Shown here one piece after another: positions 50,606-60,242 of a stretch of DNA of 64,000 bases. A model generated the notes under the pieces. It was not told the DNA's origin and did not search any database. It worked only from the letters and a program-made list of their open reading frames with translations. The position numbers were made by a program, and so were the translations under genes. Each line of letters opens with the position of its first letter. Position 1 is the first letter of the stretch. Origin of the DNA: Candidatus Thorarchaeota archaeon (lineage in GTDB: Archaea > Asgardarchaeota > Thorarchaeia > Thorarchaeales > Thorarchaeaceae); assembly GCA_003345545.1 (NCBI GenBank), contig PRDH01000035.1, positions 28,171-92,170 on the forward strand, in the 5' to 3' direction.

Positions 50606-51744
50606 TTAAGCAAGAGAGATAGGTTTCACTAATGTCAAGCGGCGAGAGATAACCCATTGCTCTGAGAGATGATATAGTTTCAGATACCTGTGAGCTGCGA
50701 TTTCTCACCTGAAGTTGTCAATCATACGCCGATAGCCATTGGAAGCCACTTCATCTCGTTCTTCTGCATTTGTCAATAGTTGTGATATCCTGTCTGCTAG
50801 CTCTTTAGCTCTCCTTGGTTCAAAGAAACATCCTCCATTTCCAAGGATTTCGGGGAAAGCGCCAAATTCCGAAACGATTACCGACTTTCCACAAGCTGCT
50901 GCCTCAGTGACTACCATGCCAAATGCCTCGTCCAGTGATGGCATCACAAATAGATCGCAAGCTGCATAATAGGTGTTTATGTCGTGCCAGCTGACGTATG
51001 GTACAATATGGACTTTCGAACCAAGATTGTTCTTTATGACAAACAGTCTTGCACTGCTGACAAGAGGACCATCTCCTATGATTACGAATCTGACATCATG
51101 TTTCTTACAGACAGTAGTAGCGGGTCCAAGTAAAGTGAAGGGATCTTTGTCATCTTGCAGCCTAATTACTGACAGTATGATCTTTTCTGACTTCGAAAAC
51201 TCATTGCGAACAGAATCACCATTCATCCGCAGGTTGAATCTATCGACATCAACACCATGGTGAATCACAAGTGGTTTCATACCATGACGCTCGAAGAGGA
51301 GCTTGGCTATGAGGTGCGAGACTGTCACAAATGTTCGTGCTTTCCTCGCGATTCTAGGCAACATTTGGTGCTCTTTTTGGTCAGATTCTCGTGTGTCTGC
51401 CAAATTCAATCGGATTTGACCGTGGTTCGTCTAATGTTTTTTGTTCCATAGAGCTTGCGAGCAAGGTATGCACTTATGGGCTGCTTAGATGAATTGACAT
51501 GTACCAAATCATAAGCTCTCAAACGAAGGATCTGGCGAAATAGCCCCGACATTGTGGAGGGTCTTTTGTAACTAGGAGAACCAGGAGAACCCGTCATTCA
51601 TGTGCAGTTGGGAAACCTGTAGGCCTTAGATTTGGCCTTGAAGAACACATCAGTCTCAACAGATTTTCGAAGCTCCCGAGCCAACTCTGCCGTGTACTGG
51701 GGATAGCGCTCATAGGAGGCACACTTGATGCGGAAGATCCTCGT
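50606..51744 (-). pseudogene. Broken family-4 glycosyltransferase
   Basis: A GT4 gene with at least four lesions. A GGAGGT motif precedes a start position now reading ACG (51742-51744), and the following sequence reads RIFRIKCASYERYPQYTAEL, a normal GT4 N-terminus. An in-frame TGA lies at 51598-51600. A frameshift near 51408 follows the stretch AYDLVHVNSSKQPISAYLAR. The remaining frame has the GT4 donor-site (FVMPSLDEAFGMVVTEAAAC), then TGA at 50705 where Trp is expected in NFR-W-EIAAHRYLKLY, and ends with TAA near 50606. The donor and acceptor domains are otherwise well preserved, so decay is recent or sequence errors are involved. Confidence 0.8.
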
Positions 51745-51925
51745 AGTAAACCTCCAGTAGGTGATTATTCTTATAGTTGTTGTTCATCGAAAGTCGTTTG
51801 AGAGAATTAGCTCATTCTTGATACAATGGAAATTGTTGAAAGGATAAGAGTGATAGGTGTGTCTATAAAGACCTCCTACGAGCTACCAAAAAAGACCAAA
51901 CTTCGAGGTGCCCTGGTGGGATTAA

Positions 51926-53521
51926 ATGGCCGACTCCATGATTGACTCTTCCAGTATAGGTGACAAGCAGAGAGTGATTCGAGGTGGTGTCTTCCTGACA
52001 TTGAGTCCCGTAGCGTCACTAGTACTGGGATTTATCATCACCGTCATCATAGGAGTGTACATTCTTCCCGAAGAGTATGCTGTGTTCGAATGGTTCAATG
52101 TCTTAACATCATTCTTCATAACGATTATCCCTTTTCAACTTCCTTCTGCCATTGGCCGTTATGTGGCAGTAGCAAAAGGTGCTAATGACTCTGATACAAT
52201 TGAGCAGCTCGCAAAATCCGCTACTGTCCTCTCATTGTTTCTAGTTCCGCTAAGCGGAATCATCTCTTTTCTGATAACGCCCTATGTCTTCACAGCTGTA
52301 GGGATTGGTTCAAGTTATACTGTCGTCGATGTTCTGATATTCAGCATAGGGGTCATGTGCATGAGCCTCTCCTCCTTTGCAGTGAGCATGTCCTCTGGAC
52401 TTCAACAGTTTGAGAAGTTGGGAATAGGTCAATTTCTCGGAAGCTTATTGAGTCAAGGTCCTGTAATTGTCCTCATCCTCCTAGGGTGGGGTATACGTGC
52501 ACTGATTCTTAAATGGGCTCTGTTGGGCATAGTAATCTCCATTTTTCTTACCTTGGCAGTTAGAAGAATCTGGACCTTGCGTGGTTCTCTTCATCCGATG
52601 AGGCCTTTGATTGAGTTTGCGTACCCTGCAATCATCGCATTCCTTTTTGCGTACATATTCAATGAGCTACTTATTCGTAGCATATTCCAGAATTATGTCG
52701 ATCAGAATGAGCTTGGTTTGTACGGTTTTGCTGTGAGACTCACGACATTCATTAGTGCCCTCACTCTTGGCTTCCATAACGCTATCGGCCCCCATTACTC
52801 AAGGGCTGTTGGGCAGGGAGGAACTCAAGCACTTGAGAATGAGGTCAGGTGGACGATGAGAATGTCTTTCTTTCTCTTTCTTCCTCTCATTGTGGGTGCT
52901 ACAATAATCGCTCCTGCCGTATTTGAGATGCTCTTCCCAGCATATTACTGGTCTTACAAATACTTTGCAGTGCTTATGATACAGCTTTTCTTTTTCCTCC
53001 TCCTCAGACCATATGCTTCAGTTCTTAGTGCCTTAGCGAAAACGAAACAAGTCTTGTCCAGTTCTATCGTTTCAGCCATTGCAGGTGGAGTTCTAATGTT
53101 CATATTCGTCGACTATGGTCTGGTTTTCGTGGTTATTGGATATGCTTCATCTGGTTTCTTTGCCGCTCTCATGAATGCTCTATGGATCAGAAAAGAGATT
53201 GCGATCAGTCTAGGGATTCGTCAAATCCTACCAATAACAGTGGTGTCATTTGCGACGGTTATTCCAGCAGTATTGATTCATTACCTTCGGTTAGATCCGA
53301 TGGTCGAACTTGCTAGTATAGCCACTATGTTCATACTGATCTATATCATTTCAATACGTCTTCTCGGACTTGTGACATCGAACGAAATCCAAAAAGCCGC
53401 ATCGTTCCTTCCCGTTCGATTGGCTCAGCCACTGACACGGACTCTCACACGAGTATTCACTCGAATGCATGATGATAAATCAGACAAGTTGAAAACGAGT
53501 TTTGAGGTTGAAACACCGTAA
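51926..53521 (+). CDS. Wzx-like polysaccharide flippase
   Basis: A 531-residue membrane protein with about 12-14 membrane helices and the layout of the MOP/PST exporter superfamily. The N-terminal RVIRGGVFLTLSPVASLVLG is the region before the first helix of such flippases. These proteins move lipid-linked oligosaccharides across the membrane for surface glycan assembly. GGTGG lies about eight bases before ATG 51926, and an alternative ATG is four codons in. Glycosyltransferase genes are adjacent on both sides, supporting the role. Confidence 0.85.
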   Translation: MADSMIDSSSIGDKQRVIRGGVFLTLSPVASLVLGFIITVIIGVYILPEEYAVFEWFNVLTSFFITIIPFQLPSAIGRYVAVAKGANDSDTIEQLAKSATVLSLFLVPLSGIISFLITPYVFTAVGIGSSYTVVDVLIFSIGVMCMSLSSFAVSMSSGLQQFEKLGIGQFLGSLLSQGPVIVLILLGWGIRALILKWALLGIVISIFLTLAVRRIWTLRGSLHPMRPLIEFAYPAIIAFLFAYIFNELLIRSIFQNYVDQNELGLYGFAVRLTTFISALTLGFHNAIGPHYSRAVGQGGTQALENEVRWTMRMSFFLFLPLIVGATIIAPAVFEMLFPAYYWSYKYFAVLMIQLFFFLLLRPYASVLSALAKTKQVLSSSIVSAIAGGVLMFIFVDYGLVFVVIGYASSGFFAALMNALWIRKEIAISLGIRQILPITVVSFATVIPAVLIHYLRLDPMVELASIATMFILIYIISIRLLGLVTSNEIQKAASFLPVRLAQPLTRTLTRVFTRMHDDKSDKLKTSFEVETP

Positions 53522-53861
53522 ATTGCCACTTCAAGTTCTACGATGCTGAAAAATGACCTCTTTCATTGGAAATCTTGAAAAGTGTCACGGAAACACCCTG
53601 AATTGAGTAGGTCTTGAGATTCCAATTATTGACTTCCAAATCAATGTCTAGTGTCAATAGGCCTGACAAGGTTGAGACACGATGTCACTGGACGAGTTCT
53701 TTATAATTCAATAATCCTGGTGGCGTCGCCCGCCGATTCGCTTGTTCATTACATCAAAGATAGGCATCAAAATCCGTAGATTACCTCCTTTCCAACGTGT
53801 GAACACAAGTTATCATGCCAAGATAATCTGAAATAGGGTCAAGGAAATTGGTGATACTGAG
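53522..53861. other. Intergenic stretch without a gene
   Basis: No open frame with coding character, hairpin or RNA gene was recognised between the flippase and the methyltransferase remnant. The sequence is A/T-rich. It may contain decayed material, given the broken genes on both sides. Confidence 0.4.
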
Positions 53862-54538
53862 GTGCCAACCTTTTGGACTGGCTGTGGGAACCGCCTTCGA
53901 GAGCTTGCTTGTGGCATTAGCGCTGAGGATGAATGGAAGTTCGCTGGTATCGAGTGGTTTCAGAATTATATCCTTCTAGGTCTGCAGTCCGAACCACACC
54001 GCGATTGGCATGTCGTCGAAACAGGATGCGATCCGGGCAAAATACTAGCTGAGATGGCAAACCTGTTTGAAGAAGTAATCGGTGTTCATTTCAGTCCTGA
54101 TATGGTTCGGAGCACCGGAAGTCGAAATCGGCATCTAGATAATGTGAAGGCCCTCCTGAACGATGGTAAGACTCTCCCAATAGGCATTGCATTTGTTGAT
54201 CTAGTGTATTCAGTACTTGCTCTGCGATACGTGAATCGTGAAGCTGTAGAAACAAACTTCTCAGAAACTAATGGAGTACTACTACCCGCAGGTATTCTCA
54301 GATTTCAAATTCGCCGGGATATCGAACGACGCAACTCCAATTAGATGGATCGATACTTTCTATCAAGGCAGGATTCTCTGAATCTTGCAGAGCTATTGGT
54401 TTCAAGATCATTGACTATCACTATAGACTTGCTCACGAACTATTCCATTGGTTCACTCTTCCCAAGATAAATCAAAAACACTCGAAACAAAAACGCGAGA
54501 AGCGATTTGACACCTCCCGGAATCTAGACAAAACATGA
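53862..54538 (+). pseudogene. Broken SAM-dependent methyltransferase
   Basis: A decaying class I methyltransferase. The first frame (to 54344) has HVVETGCDPGKILAEMANLF at motif I and VIGVHFSPDMVR at motif II. There the expected GCG-Gly is replaced (GCD) and the acidic motif II residue is His, so SAM binding would be lost. After 54344 the family's C-terminus (IGFKIIDYHYRLAHELFHWF) continues in another frame to a stop at 54538, with a further one-base break near 54390. It lies inside the glycan region and may once have modified a sugar. Confidence 0.7.
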
Positions 54539-54693
54539 GAATTACATACTGTCTAAGCGTACGTAAGAAAAAGTGCATATTGATGCAGGTCAAAATCAAG
54601 ATAGGTAGTATTATCTTGTGAGGGAGTCATTCGAGTGCAAATGTCATTATCACCTGAATAAGGAAGAGAAAAAAAACACAGTTGTGAGGCTTC

Positions 54694-55602
54694 GTGAATT
54701 CCAAGCAGACATCTATCGCAGTAGTTGTTCCTGTAATGAATTGTGGTAAGACTCTTGGAAGAACATTCGATTCCATTTTACGTCAGACACTGCAGCCTGA
54801 AAGAATCATTGTGGTCTATGATGTAAGCAGTGACAATACACTTGCTGTTGTTATGAGTTATTGTGAGAGTCATCCCTCTCTCTTCGTGTTGATTAATGGC
54901 CCGGGCGAGGGAGTCGGTGCAGCTCGACAGGCTGCTCTTAGCGTAGTGGAATCGGAATACGTTGCATTCATTGATGGTGATGATTGGTATTTGGATACTG
55001 CATTGGAAAACCTATTCCAGTCTGTATCTAAAACAGGAGCTGCTTGTGGATTGGTGTGCAAGGTCCATACTGATGGAAAGATATTGAAACACGAGCCCTC
55101 TGGAATCGGAGAAGTTGTTGACTATGAAACTCTGAAAAGCAGCAATCCCATTGCCATGTCTTCAACAATGTATCAAACAAGTCTGATCAGACGAGTTGGA
55201 GGATTCGATGGGAAGCTCCTATGGATTGAGGACTATGATTTTCATCTACGCATTGCTCGGGTCACAGATTATCATCTTCTCAGGAACGTGACTACATTCT
55301 ATACAGTATACGAAAGCACAAACATACGGCGAACTTATCATTATTCCAAGTGGAGTGCGATTGTATGGCGGAAGCATGGTTTTGTCAATACTGGAGCTAT
55401 CTCAAATGCACTGAAGTCATTCGTACTTACAACGATATTGATTCCTGCTAACTTAGTAAGAAGAATACGGGACAAGAACAGACGGGTTTTTCGGGCAGAG
55501 TACATCCAAATACTCATGGGCTATCTTGTCGGGTTAGCAATTGGCTATCCCCCCAGGAAAGAAAAGAAAACACTCAAAAAAGGGGCGATAGCAGTCGTTT
55601 GA
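54694..55602 (+). CDS. Family-2 glycosyltransferase
   Basis: A 302-residue GT-A-fold transferase. The N-terminal TSIAVVVPVMNCGKTLGRTF opens the nucleotide-binding fold, YVAFIDGDDWY contains the metal-binding DxD-type motif (~residues 90-100), and LLWIEDYDFHLRIARV supplies the ED acid pair for the acceptor. GT2 enzymes transfer sugar from UDP/GDP donors. GTG 54694 has GAGG six bases upstream. Its stop overlaps the next gene start by four bases (TTGA), so the two glycosyltransferases are translated together. Confidence 0.87.
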   Translation: MNSKQTSIAVVVPVMNCGKTLGRTFDSILRQTLQPERIIVVYDVSSDNTLAVVMSYCESHPSLFVLINGPGEGVGAARQAALSVVESEYVAFIDGDDWYLDTALENLFQSVSKTGAACGLVCKVHTDGKILKHEPSGIGEVVDYETLKSSNPIAMSSTMYQTSLIRRVGGFDGKLLWIEDYDFHLRIARVTDYHLLRNVTTFYTVYESTNIRRTYHYSKWSAIVWRKHGFVNTGAISNALKSFVLTTILIPANLVRRIRDKNRRVFRAEYIQILMGYLVGLAIGYPPRKEKKTLKKGAIAVV

Positions 55603-56771
55603 CACAAAGAAAAGTGTGCCTTATTCTTGGCACAATGTATCCATATGAACGTGGTGGAGTAGATGTTCTGTATACAAGTGTTTTCAACATCATCTTAAAA
55701 GAGAAGCAATGGGAGATTGTCGCACTTGTTAGGACTCCTAGAAAGCCACAACGCTCGGCTTTCAGCAATCCACTGCCCACAGTAATGTTGCCAAGTCTGA
55801 GGAGTTCTCTATTTGGAAAACTGTTTGAGTTTGTATACCTTTCCTTTCTGGATCAGCTCTATTTCGACAAGAGAGTCAGCGCTCTTGCGGACAACTACTT
55901 GCAGAGGTTTGATGTAGTAATAACGCCCGACCCTCTGCTAACAACTAAGCTGTGCAAACAAAGGAACCGGCCCAGGGTCATACAGTTCGTGAGTGGAGCA
56001 TGGGCCGAAACTGTTTTGAGATCACAACCCCTTCTTTATTCATTTGCTAAGAGGATAGAGACAGATGCGTATAGGAAAGCAGACAGAGTTGTTTTCATGG
56101 ACGAAGCTTACGCACGACATTTCAATGTTAGCAAAGAGCATCGAGCTCTGATCTCCAATGGCGTAGATTTGGAATTGTTCTCGCCATCTAGGTTTGACCG
56201 CAGCAAATTGCGGGACCGTTTTGGCATGGATGGAAAAATCGTCGTTATGACAGTTGGGACTCTCCGGAAAGGTATCAAGGGACATGAGTTCCTTATCCAG
56301 GCCATTCCGTCTGTCATCAAGAGGTTTCCAAGTGCTCACTTCTATCTTGTTGGGAAAGGCAGTCAGGAATCATTGAGGCGCGACTCGGAGTCTTTGGGCA
56401 TCGCGGACAATCTGCATATTCTTGGCGAACGATCGGATATTCCTGAGCTACTCTCTTCGAGTGATGTTTTTGTATTGCCCTCTTTGACCGAAGGTACTCC
56501 TGGTGCCCTGTTGGAGGCAATGGCAATGGAACTACCATGTGTTGCTACACGAGTGGGCAATATCCCTGAGGTAGTGCAACATCAAAAAGAGGGGCTTCTG
56601 ATTGAGCCAGCTGACCCGCGAGAGATATCGGAAGCCATTACTCATGTTTTGTCAAGGCCCGATGAGGCGAGAATGCTTGGAGTACGCGCGAGGAACCGTG
56701 TTGAGGCGCACTATGACCTAGCTGCAACAGCAAGAGCGTATGTAGCTCTCATTGAGGAATTATGCCAGTAA
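55599..56771 (+). CDS. Family-4 glycosyltransferase
   Basis: A 390-residue GT-B-fold transferase. The N-terminal domain begins RKVCLILGTMYPYERGGVDV, the middle carries MTVGTLRKGIKGHEF (start of the donor domain), and FVLPSLTEGTPGALLEAMAM holds the E-x7-E motif that binds the sugar nucleotide. It is translationally coupled to the GT2 gene before it through a TTGA overlap. GT4 enzymes retain stereochemistry and typically act on lipid-linked glycans; donor and acceptor are unknown. Confidence 0.88.
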   Translation: MTQRKVCLILGTMYPYERGGVDVLYTSVFNIILKEKQWEIVALVRTPRKPQRSAFSNPLPTVMLPSLRSSLFGKLFEFVYLSFLDQLYFDKRVSALADNYLQRFDVVITPDPLLTTKLCKQRNRPRVIQFVSGAWAETVLRSQPLLYSFAKRIETDAYRKADRVVFMDEAYARHFNVSKEHRALISNGVDLELFSPSRFDRSKLRDRFGMDGKIVVMTVGTLRKGIKGHEFLIQAIPSVIKRFPSAHFYLVGKGSQESLRRDSESLGIADNLHILGERSDIPELLSSSDVFVLPSLTEGTPGALLEAMAMELPCVATRVGNIPEVVQHQKEGLLIEPADPREISEAITHVLSRPDEARMLGVRARNRVEAHYDLAATARAYVALIEELCQ

Positions 56772-56786
56772 ATCCGGAATACAAGC

Positions 56787-58079
56787 CTAGGAACCTATCT
56801 TTCTCACCACTCGCTTATGACCTCTCTCTTTCACATCGACTATTGCCTTCCCTTCCTCATTGAAAGTCAGAGTTGTCCAAATATGTTGTCCGATGTCATT
56901 CTCCATATCAAGCATCCACGGGAGTGGATACCTCCCTCCGGTCATATCCGGCTTTGGCGTTTCTAATGCGTTCTCTTTCCAGAGTTTTACAAGGTTTTCA
57001 ATAATTCTTTCTCCAGCGCCGCCATTGGATAAGCTCTCTGCTTTCAAAATGGACGATGAAGGACGGTCTTCGCCTAGGATTCTATTGCACTCAGTCACCA
57101 TGCTCTCTACATTCGTTCCGGCAAGATAATTCGCCCCTGCCCAGACCGTTTCCGGCCATTCAGTGGTGTCGCGTGTGGTTATGCAGGGCGTACCGACCAG
57201 CATCGCCTCTTCCTGTACTCCTCCGCTGTCAGTAATTGCGACCTTGGCCTCCTCGAGTATCTTCATGAACGTCAAGTAGTTCAGAGGTTTGATGAGTCTA
57301 AGATTAGAGGCTTTCTTGACAAGTTTTTGAAGACAAAATTCCTCGATCCTCTTGCTAGTCCTTGGATGAACTGGAAACACAATCTTCCCTTGAATCTTGC
57401 CCAGTGCCTTTAAGATGTCTTTCAACCGCTTCGCATTGTCAACGTTTTCTTGTCTATGGAGTGTCATGACAACATCGAATTCACCAATCTCTTTATGATC
57501 GAGCGTAATAGATTTCCGTACTTTCCGAGTTTCCTTTACGATATCAGCAAGAGTGCTTCCAGCAAGAAAGACTCTATCTTTGGGTTTACCTTCGAAGAGA
57601 AGATTAAGAGCAGCAACTTCTGATGGTGCGAAGAAGATGCTGGAAGTGGCATCCACGACAAGTCTATTGACCTCCTCTGGCATGTTTAGGTCAAATGATC
57701 TGCAGCCTGCCTCAATATGGACAACGGGAATCTGAAGCTTCGCTGCAGCAAGTGCACCTGCCATTGTTGTATTTGTATCACCAAGCACAATCACTAGGCG
57801 TGGCTTCTCTAGCGTGAGGCATTTCTCAATCTCTGTGAGCAGCAGTGCTGTCTGCTCACCATGGCGGCTAGATTTGACATCAAGAAAGTAATGGATTCTT
57901 GGGAGATTCAACTCCTCAAGAAACACCTGTGACATCTCATAGTCATAGTGTTGGCCTGTATGGATGAAGACAGGACTCACGAATTTATTGACTTCAGCTG
58001 CCTTCATGACTGAGTATAATTTGATGATTTCTGGTCTCGTGCCAAAAACAAAACAGATTTTCATTTGACTATCAGGCAA
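56787..58079 (-). CDS. wecB: UDP-N-acetylglucosamine 2-epimerase
   Basis: A 430-residue non-hydrolysing 2-epimerase that interconverts UDP-GlcNAc and UDP-ManNAc. Family signatures seen are CFVFGTRPEIIKLYSVMKAA at the N-terminus, HTGQHYDYEMSQ, VLGDTNTTMAGALAAAKLQI, HIEAGCRSFD, MPEEVNRLVVD, and ITDSGGVQEEAMLVG in the C-terminal lobe. It supplies an activated sugar for the surface glycan. TTG 58079 has AAGGAG ten bases upstream and lies five bases after the previous gene; the ATG five codons in is an alternative. A C-terminal ~50-residue extension past the usual end is unassigned. Confidence 0.9.
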   Translation of the reverse strand: MPDSQMKICFVFGTRPEIIKLYSVMKAAEVNKFVSPVFIHTGQHYDYEMSQVFLEELNLPRIHYFLDVKSSRHGEQTALLLTEIEKCLTLEKPRLVIVLGDTNTTMAGALAAAKLQIPVVHIEAGCRSFDLNMPEEVNRLVVDATSSIFFAPSEVAALNLLFEGKPKDRVFLAGSTLADIVKETRKVRKSITLDHKEIGEFDVVMTLHRQENVDNAKRLKDILKALGKIQGKIVFPVHPRTSKRIEEFCLQKLVKKASNLRLIKPLNYLTFMKILEEAKVAITDSGGVQEEAMLVGTPCITTRDTTEWPETVWAGANYLAGTNVESMVTECNRILGEDRPSSSILKAESLSNGGAGERIIENLVKLWKENALETPKPDMTGGRYPLPWMLDMENDIGQHIWTTLTFNEEGKAIVDVKERGHKRVVRKIGS

Positions 58080-58083
58080 TATG

Positions 58084-59187
58084 TCATTTCTCCTTCTTCT
58101 TCAGACCCCGTTGCTTCAACAGCCTCTCATATACTCTGATTGTCATATCAGTAGCTGCATCAATACTGAACATGGACATTACGTACTCTCGTCCAGCCCT
58201 GCCCAGTTCCTTCTGATATTGTTCATTGCGGAGTATTCTCTTGAGAGCTTCAGCAATCTCAGGTACTTCCAAGCATATTATCATGCCCTTTACATCTTTG
58301 TAGTCATTGTAGGTCAAGACTGGAGTCCCGCAGGCAAGTGCTTCAAGGTGAGATATGCCAAGCTCTGGAGTGTTGGGATTGAAACCTCTGGCCTCGACCT
58401 TTGAGGCATTCAGGTATCTGGGTATCTCCGTATTCGGGACTTCACCAAGAAAATGAACATTATCTGTCATCCGCAGGTCTTCTACCATCTTCTTCATATT
58501 CTGCTCTTCAGGGCCGATGCCGAGTATGAGGAGATGCGCATCTGGGAACTCATTCAAAGCAATACGGAACGCCTTCAATGTCTTGTACGGTGTCTTGATT
58601 TTGAATAACCGTGCAGTGAACGTTACGATACGGTTTCCGTACTTTGCAATCAAATCGTCAGCAGGGATGCCGGGTCGAAAGGTGTCTGTGTCAATCATCC
58701 TAGGTATGTAAATCCTCCGCTCAGCAGGTACCAAGTTCTCCATGAATCTGTGGTAATATTCCGCTGTAAGGACTAGCATGTCCACACGTTTGAGGAATAT
58801 CTTCTGTATCTTCCCACGGATGGGGTCTTTTGGCACATCGATAACTTCCCAACCATGCCCCGTCGCTACGATTGGAATTCTGAGCAATCGCGCGGCAATG
58901 AATCCTATGAAGAACTGAGACCAAAGGTACTGAACATGGATTATCTGAGGACGCAGCCACAGAATTCTCAAGAGCATGGGCAAGAAGAGTCCAAATGCTC
59001 TTGGCCGAATTGGCAACGGTCGGATCCAGGTTAGCTCAGCCCCTTTCGGCACGTTATGGGTAAATAGAAGTCGGCTCAGTTTCCGCTGGGTATCAAGCAA
59101 GACATAGACCTTGAAACCCTTTCGAGTGAGTCCCGTTGTCAGATGATATGCGCAATTCGCGATCTCATCAATCATGCAAATCCTCAT
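58084..59187 (-). CDS. Family-4 glycosyltransferase
   Basis: A 367-residue GT-B glycosyltransferase. MRICMIDEIANCAYHL starts the acceptor domain, HVQYLWSQFFIGFIAARLLR is the typical ridge helix, RIVTFTARLFKIKTPYKTL begins the donor domain, and GISHLEALACGTPVLTYNDY carries the donor-binding Glu. It precedes the epimerase gene by five bases and is on the same strand, so both are probably one transcript. Donor unknown. Confidence 0.85.
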   Translation of the reverse strand: MRICMIDEIANCAYHLTTGLTRKGFKVYVLLDTQRKLSRLLFTHNVPKGAELTWIRPLPIRPRAFGLFLPMLLRILWLRPQIIHVQYLWSQFFIGFIAARLLRIPIVATGHGWEVIDVPKDPIRGKIQKIFLKRVDMLVLTAEYYHRFMENLVPAERRIYIPRMIDTDTFRPGIPADDLIAKYGNRIVTFTARLFKIKTPYKTLKAFRIALNEFPDAHLLILGIGPEEQNMKKMVEDLRMTDNVHFLGEVPNTEIPRYLNASKVEARGFNPNTPELGISHLEALACGTPVLTYNDYKDVKGMIICLEVPEIAEALKRILRNEQYQKELGRAGREYVMSMFSIDAATDMTIRVYERLLKQRGLKKKEK

Positions 59188-59315
59188 TGATTACAGGTCA
59201 CCATCATTAGTTGATGCGACTAACGCGCACTCCGAGCCCCTTGGCTGCTATAAGGGTTTTTCATAAACAGCCGACTGAAATTCTGTAAGGCGGGTATCAA
59301 CGCCATACGCGCGAC

Positions 59316-60128
59316 TCAAAGATGGAGGACTCTCTTGACTAGACCTACCAGCCTTCGTCTGAACTCGTTTCCATAATAGGCTAAGACCTCTTCATCTCGG
59401 CAACGCCAGATTCTTCGAGAGCGTTCAGACCAATATCCTCTCAGGTACTGCGGATCATGCTTCGCAATCCCCTTCAGAATAACGTAGGAAAGAGATGTTC
59501 CTGAGTAGTAGGCGAGTCTCCCCTGCCTGTATCTTCCTTTCCAAGTATGAAGATGGGTTGGCGGTGACTCAACTGTGACATTGCCCAGAATGACCAGTCT
59601 ATAGCCCTTGTTCAGCGCTTTGACATTGATGAACGAGTCGGCTGAAACCTCCCAATACTGTTTGATGTCTCTAATGATATTGGCACGGAATACTTTCCCA
59701 GTGAACATGGGGAACGTACGTTTCGGTTGGTTCCTAACTTGGCCGGCTACAACGCCAACATCGTGATGATTCTCTAAGTATGTAGTCATTCCTTCGAAGT
59801 AGGTGATTGGGAAAATCGTGTCCACATCCGCAGTCGCTGCGTAGGGCACATTGCGGAGGAGAACACGTAGCAGCGGCTGAGCCTTATTCCAAGCCCTACC
59901 AAGGGTATCGAGATTTCCCTTGGCCTTCGGAGGCATTGATACTATCTCAAACTTGAGACCATATTTCGTAGCCTCCTTTGCAGCGACTTCCGCGCTGCTG
60001 TCATTGGATCCATCGTTCATGAAAACGAATACCTTTGGTCTCAGTGTCTGCGAAGAGATGTTTTGAATCAGGGACGGGAGCCGTTTCTGTTCGTTGTAGA
60101 ACTTGGTAATCAGAATGTAGTCGACCAT
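59316..60128 (-). CDS. Family-2 glycosyltransferase
   Basis: A 270-residue GT-A-fold transferase. It begins DYILITKFYNEQKRLPSLIQ, where the usual acidic/polar nucleotide-binding motif is NEQ, and the metal-binding region reads YAATADVDTIFPI, with DVD as the DxD-like motif. The C-terminal half is basic (RSRRIWRCRDEEV). No membrane helix. The gene lies about 130 bases from the GT4 gene and is divergent from nothing on its upstream side; its start is ATG 60128. Confidence 0.82.
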   Translation of the reverse strand: MVDYILITKFYNEQKRLPSLIQNISSQTLRPKVFVFMNDGSNDSSAEVAAKEATKYGLKFEIVSMPPKAKGNLDTLGRAWNKAQPLLRVLLRNVPYAATADVDTIFPITYFEGMTTYLENHHDVGVVAGQVRNQPKRTFPMFTGKVFRANIIRDIKQYWEVSADSFINVKALNKGYRLVILGNVTVESPPTHLHTWKGRYRQGRLAYYSGTSLSYVILKGIAKHDPQYLRGYWSERSRRIWRCRDEEVLAYYGNEFRRRLVGLVKRVLHL

Positions 60129-60242
60129 CGATTCCGCTTCATCTCCTGACTCAATAGGCTAACCGAAATTGGATTTGCATCAGCGTCTTCTTCATCTTCC
60201 GAGATAACTCTTCACTTACGTTACTTGCCTCTAGAGATCGTA

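Noticed and set aside
50705..51600. TGA as a recoded tryptophan or selenocysteine codon in the glycosyltransferase
   Set aside because: Other genes in the window end normally with TGA, and a frameshift and a lost start are also present, so decay or sequence error explains it better.
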